Shown one piece after another: positions 4,688 through 5,188 of a stretch of DNA of 5,188 bases (position 1 is the first letter of the stretch; the number at the start of each line of letters is the position of its first letter). A program made the position numbers and the translations under genes. The notes below the pieces were generated by a model that was given only the letters and a program-made list of their open reading frames with translations, was not told the DNA's origin and ran no database searches. The DNA lies in NCBI GenBank assembly GCA_017470045.1, contig JAFUFG010000146.1, positions 1 to 5,188 of the forward strand. The letters run 5' to 3'. The stretch is from Bacilli bacterium (GTDB taxonomy: Bacteria > Bacillota_I > Bacilli_A > RF39 > UBA660).

Positions 4688-5188
4688 AACTAATTTTAGA
4701 ACTTACAAAGTAATAGTCATTTCCTGCCTCATCATAAGCAAATGTATGAGTAATCGTTGTTGCTTGCTCATAATAATCTTTTACAGATATTTTCTTTTTA
4801 TTGCTATCTTTTACTTTGATTACTTTCTCATCTAAGTAGTTTGTTTTTTCTCTATCCCCATAAATTTGTACATAGATTTTTCCATCTACTTCTTGTTTTT
4901 CATAATAAACGATCTTTTCTACTACAGTAATGGTATTATCCTTTAACTTTGCTGATGTAATCTTACGATTTTCGATAAATTTATCAACTGTCTTTTTATT
5001 TCCAGTAAAACGAACTTCATATGATTCTGATTCCGAATTATAATCCGTAATGATCATTTTACTTCCTTCTGGATAAGTTAGACTAGTATAGTAATATACC
5101 ATATCATTTACTAAATCTGTCCCATCAATAAATGTATCGGAACCAAAGTATTTCTTTAAGATATTAAGTACTCTTTCTTGTTTTAGTG
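4686..5188 (-). CDS. Unrecognised protein, C-terminal 166 residues (N-terminus beyond right edge)
   Basis: The frame is open to the right edge. The Met codon at 5102 is not a credible start, because no Shine-Dalgarno sequence precedes it and the 28 codons before it read as ordinary protein (for example KKYFGSDTFIDGTD). I do not recognise the family. The visible part is rich in Tyr, Lys, Asp and Thr, with alternating charged and aliphatic residues that suggest beta strands, such as DNTITVVEKIVYYEK and GKIYVQIYGD. It has no Cys and no membrane segment, and ends with DEAGNDYYFVSSKIS. This composition is typical of secreted domains or lipoproteins of Bacillota; a signal peptide or lipobox would lie outside the window. 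It converges on def and shares its terminator. Confidence 0.75.
   Translation of the reverse strand, partial: LKQERVLNILKKYFGSDTFIDGTDLVNDMVYYYTSLTYPEGSKMIITDYNSESESYEVRFTGNKKTVDKFIENRKITSAKLKDNTITVVEKIVYYEKQEVDGKIYVQIYGDREKTNYLDEKVIKVKDSNKKKISVKDYYEQATTITHTFAYDEAGNDYYFVSSKIS

Overview
The window is AT-rich (about 30% G+C by eye), with strong AGGAGG-type ribosome binding sites, short intergenic gaps and compact U-tailed hairpin terminators. Gene content (ComEA-like competence protein, SEDS cell-wall polymerase, type 2 peptide deformylase, YjcZ-like tiny membrane protein) points to a low-GC Bacillota, probably a wall-bearing and possibly spore-forming member of Bacilli/Erysipelotrichia or a related uncultured gut lineage. 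Placement below phylum is inference. TGG encodes Trp and TGA is read as a stop, so the standard bacterial code fits.

Left part, minus strand: the N-terminal 146 codons of a comEA-like gene run off the left edge. Behind it lies a stand-alone DHH/DHHA1 phosphoesterase that resembles the catalytic half of the c-di-AMP phosphodiesterase GdpP. An AT-rich terminator overlaps its stop codon, and a separate promoter for comEA follows.

Centre-left, 1582-1962: this gap of about 380 bases is the most interesting part. It holds a 30-codon, strongly hydrophobic plus-strand ORF with a good ribosome binding site, an extended -10 promoter and its own terminator. On the opposite strand a TTGAAT-N17-TATAAT promoter and a perfect 7-bp hairpin with a T7 tail bracket a predicted antisense RNA of about 110 nt that covers the 3' end of the ORF and its terminator. 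This is the architecture of a convergent type I toxin-antitoxin locus of the TxpA/RatA or BsrG/SR4 kind, but the peptide matches no family I recognise.

Centre, minus strand: an ftsW/rodA/spoVE-family SEDS gene and a zinc-dependent phospholipase C-like gene form a tight two-gene operon with an 8-nt gap. The operon has no obvious terminator of its own before the antisense RNA terminator, so readthrough from it could feed the antisense transcript.

Right part: a YjcZ-like 51-residue membrane protein (plus strand) ends at a perfect GAAA-capped terminator whose T tract runs straight into a near-consensus promoter for def (peptide deformylase). def converges with an unrecognised, probably exported protein gene that enters from the right edge; the two share a bidirectional terminator. 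No tRNA, rRNA, CRISPR array, insertion sequence or phage gene was seen.
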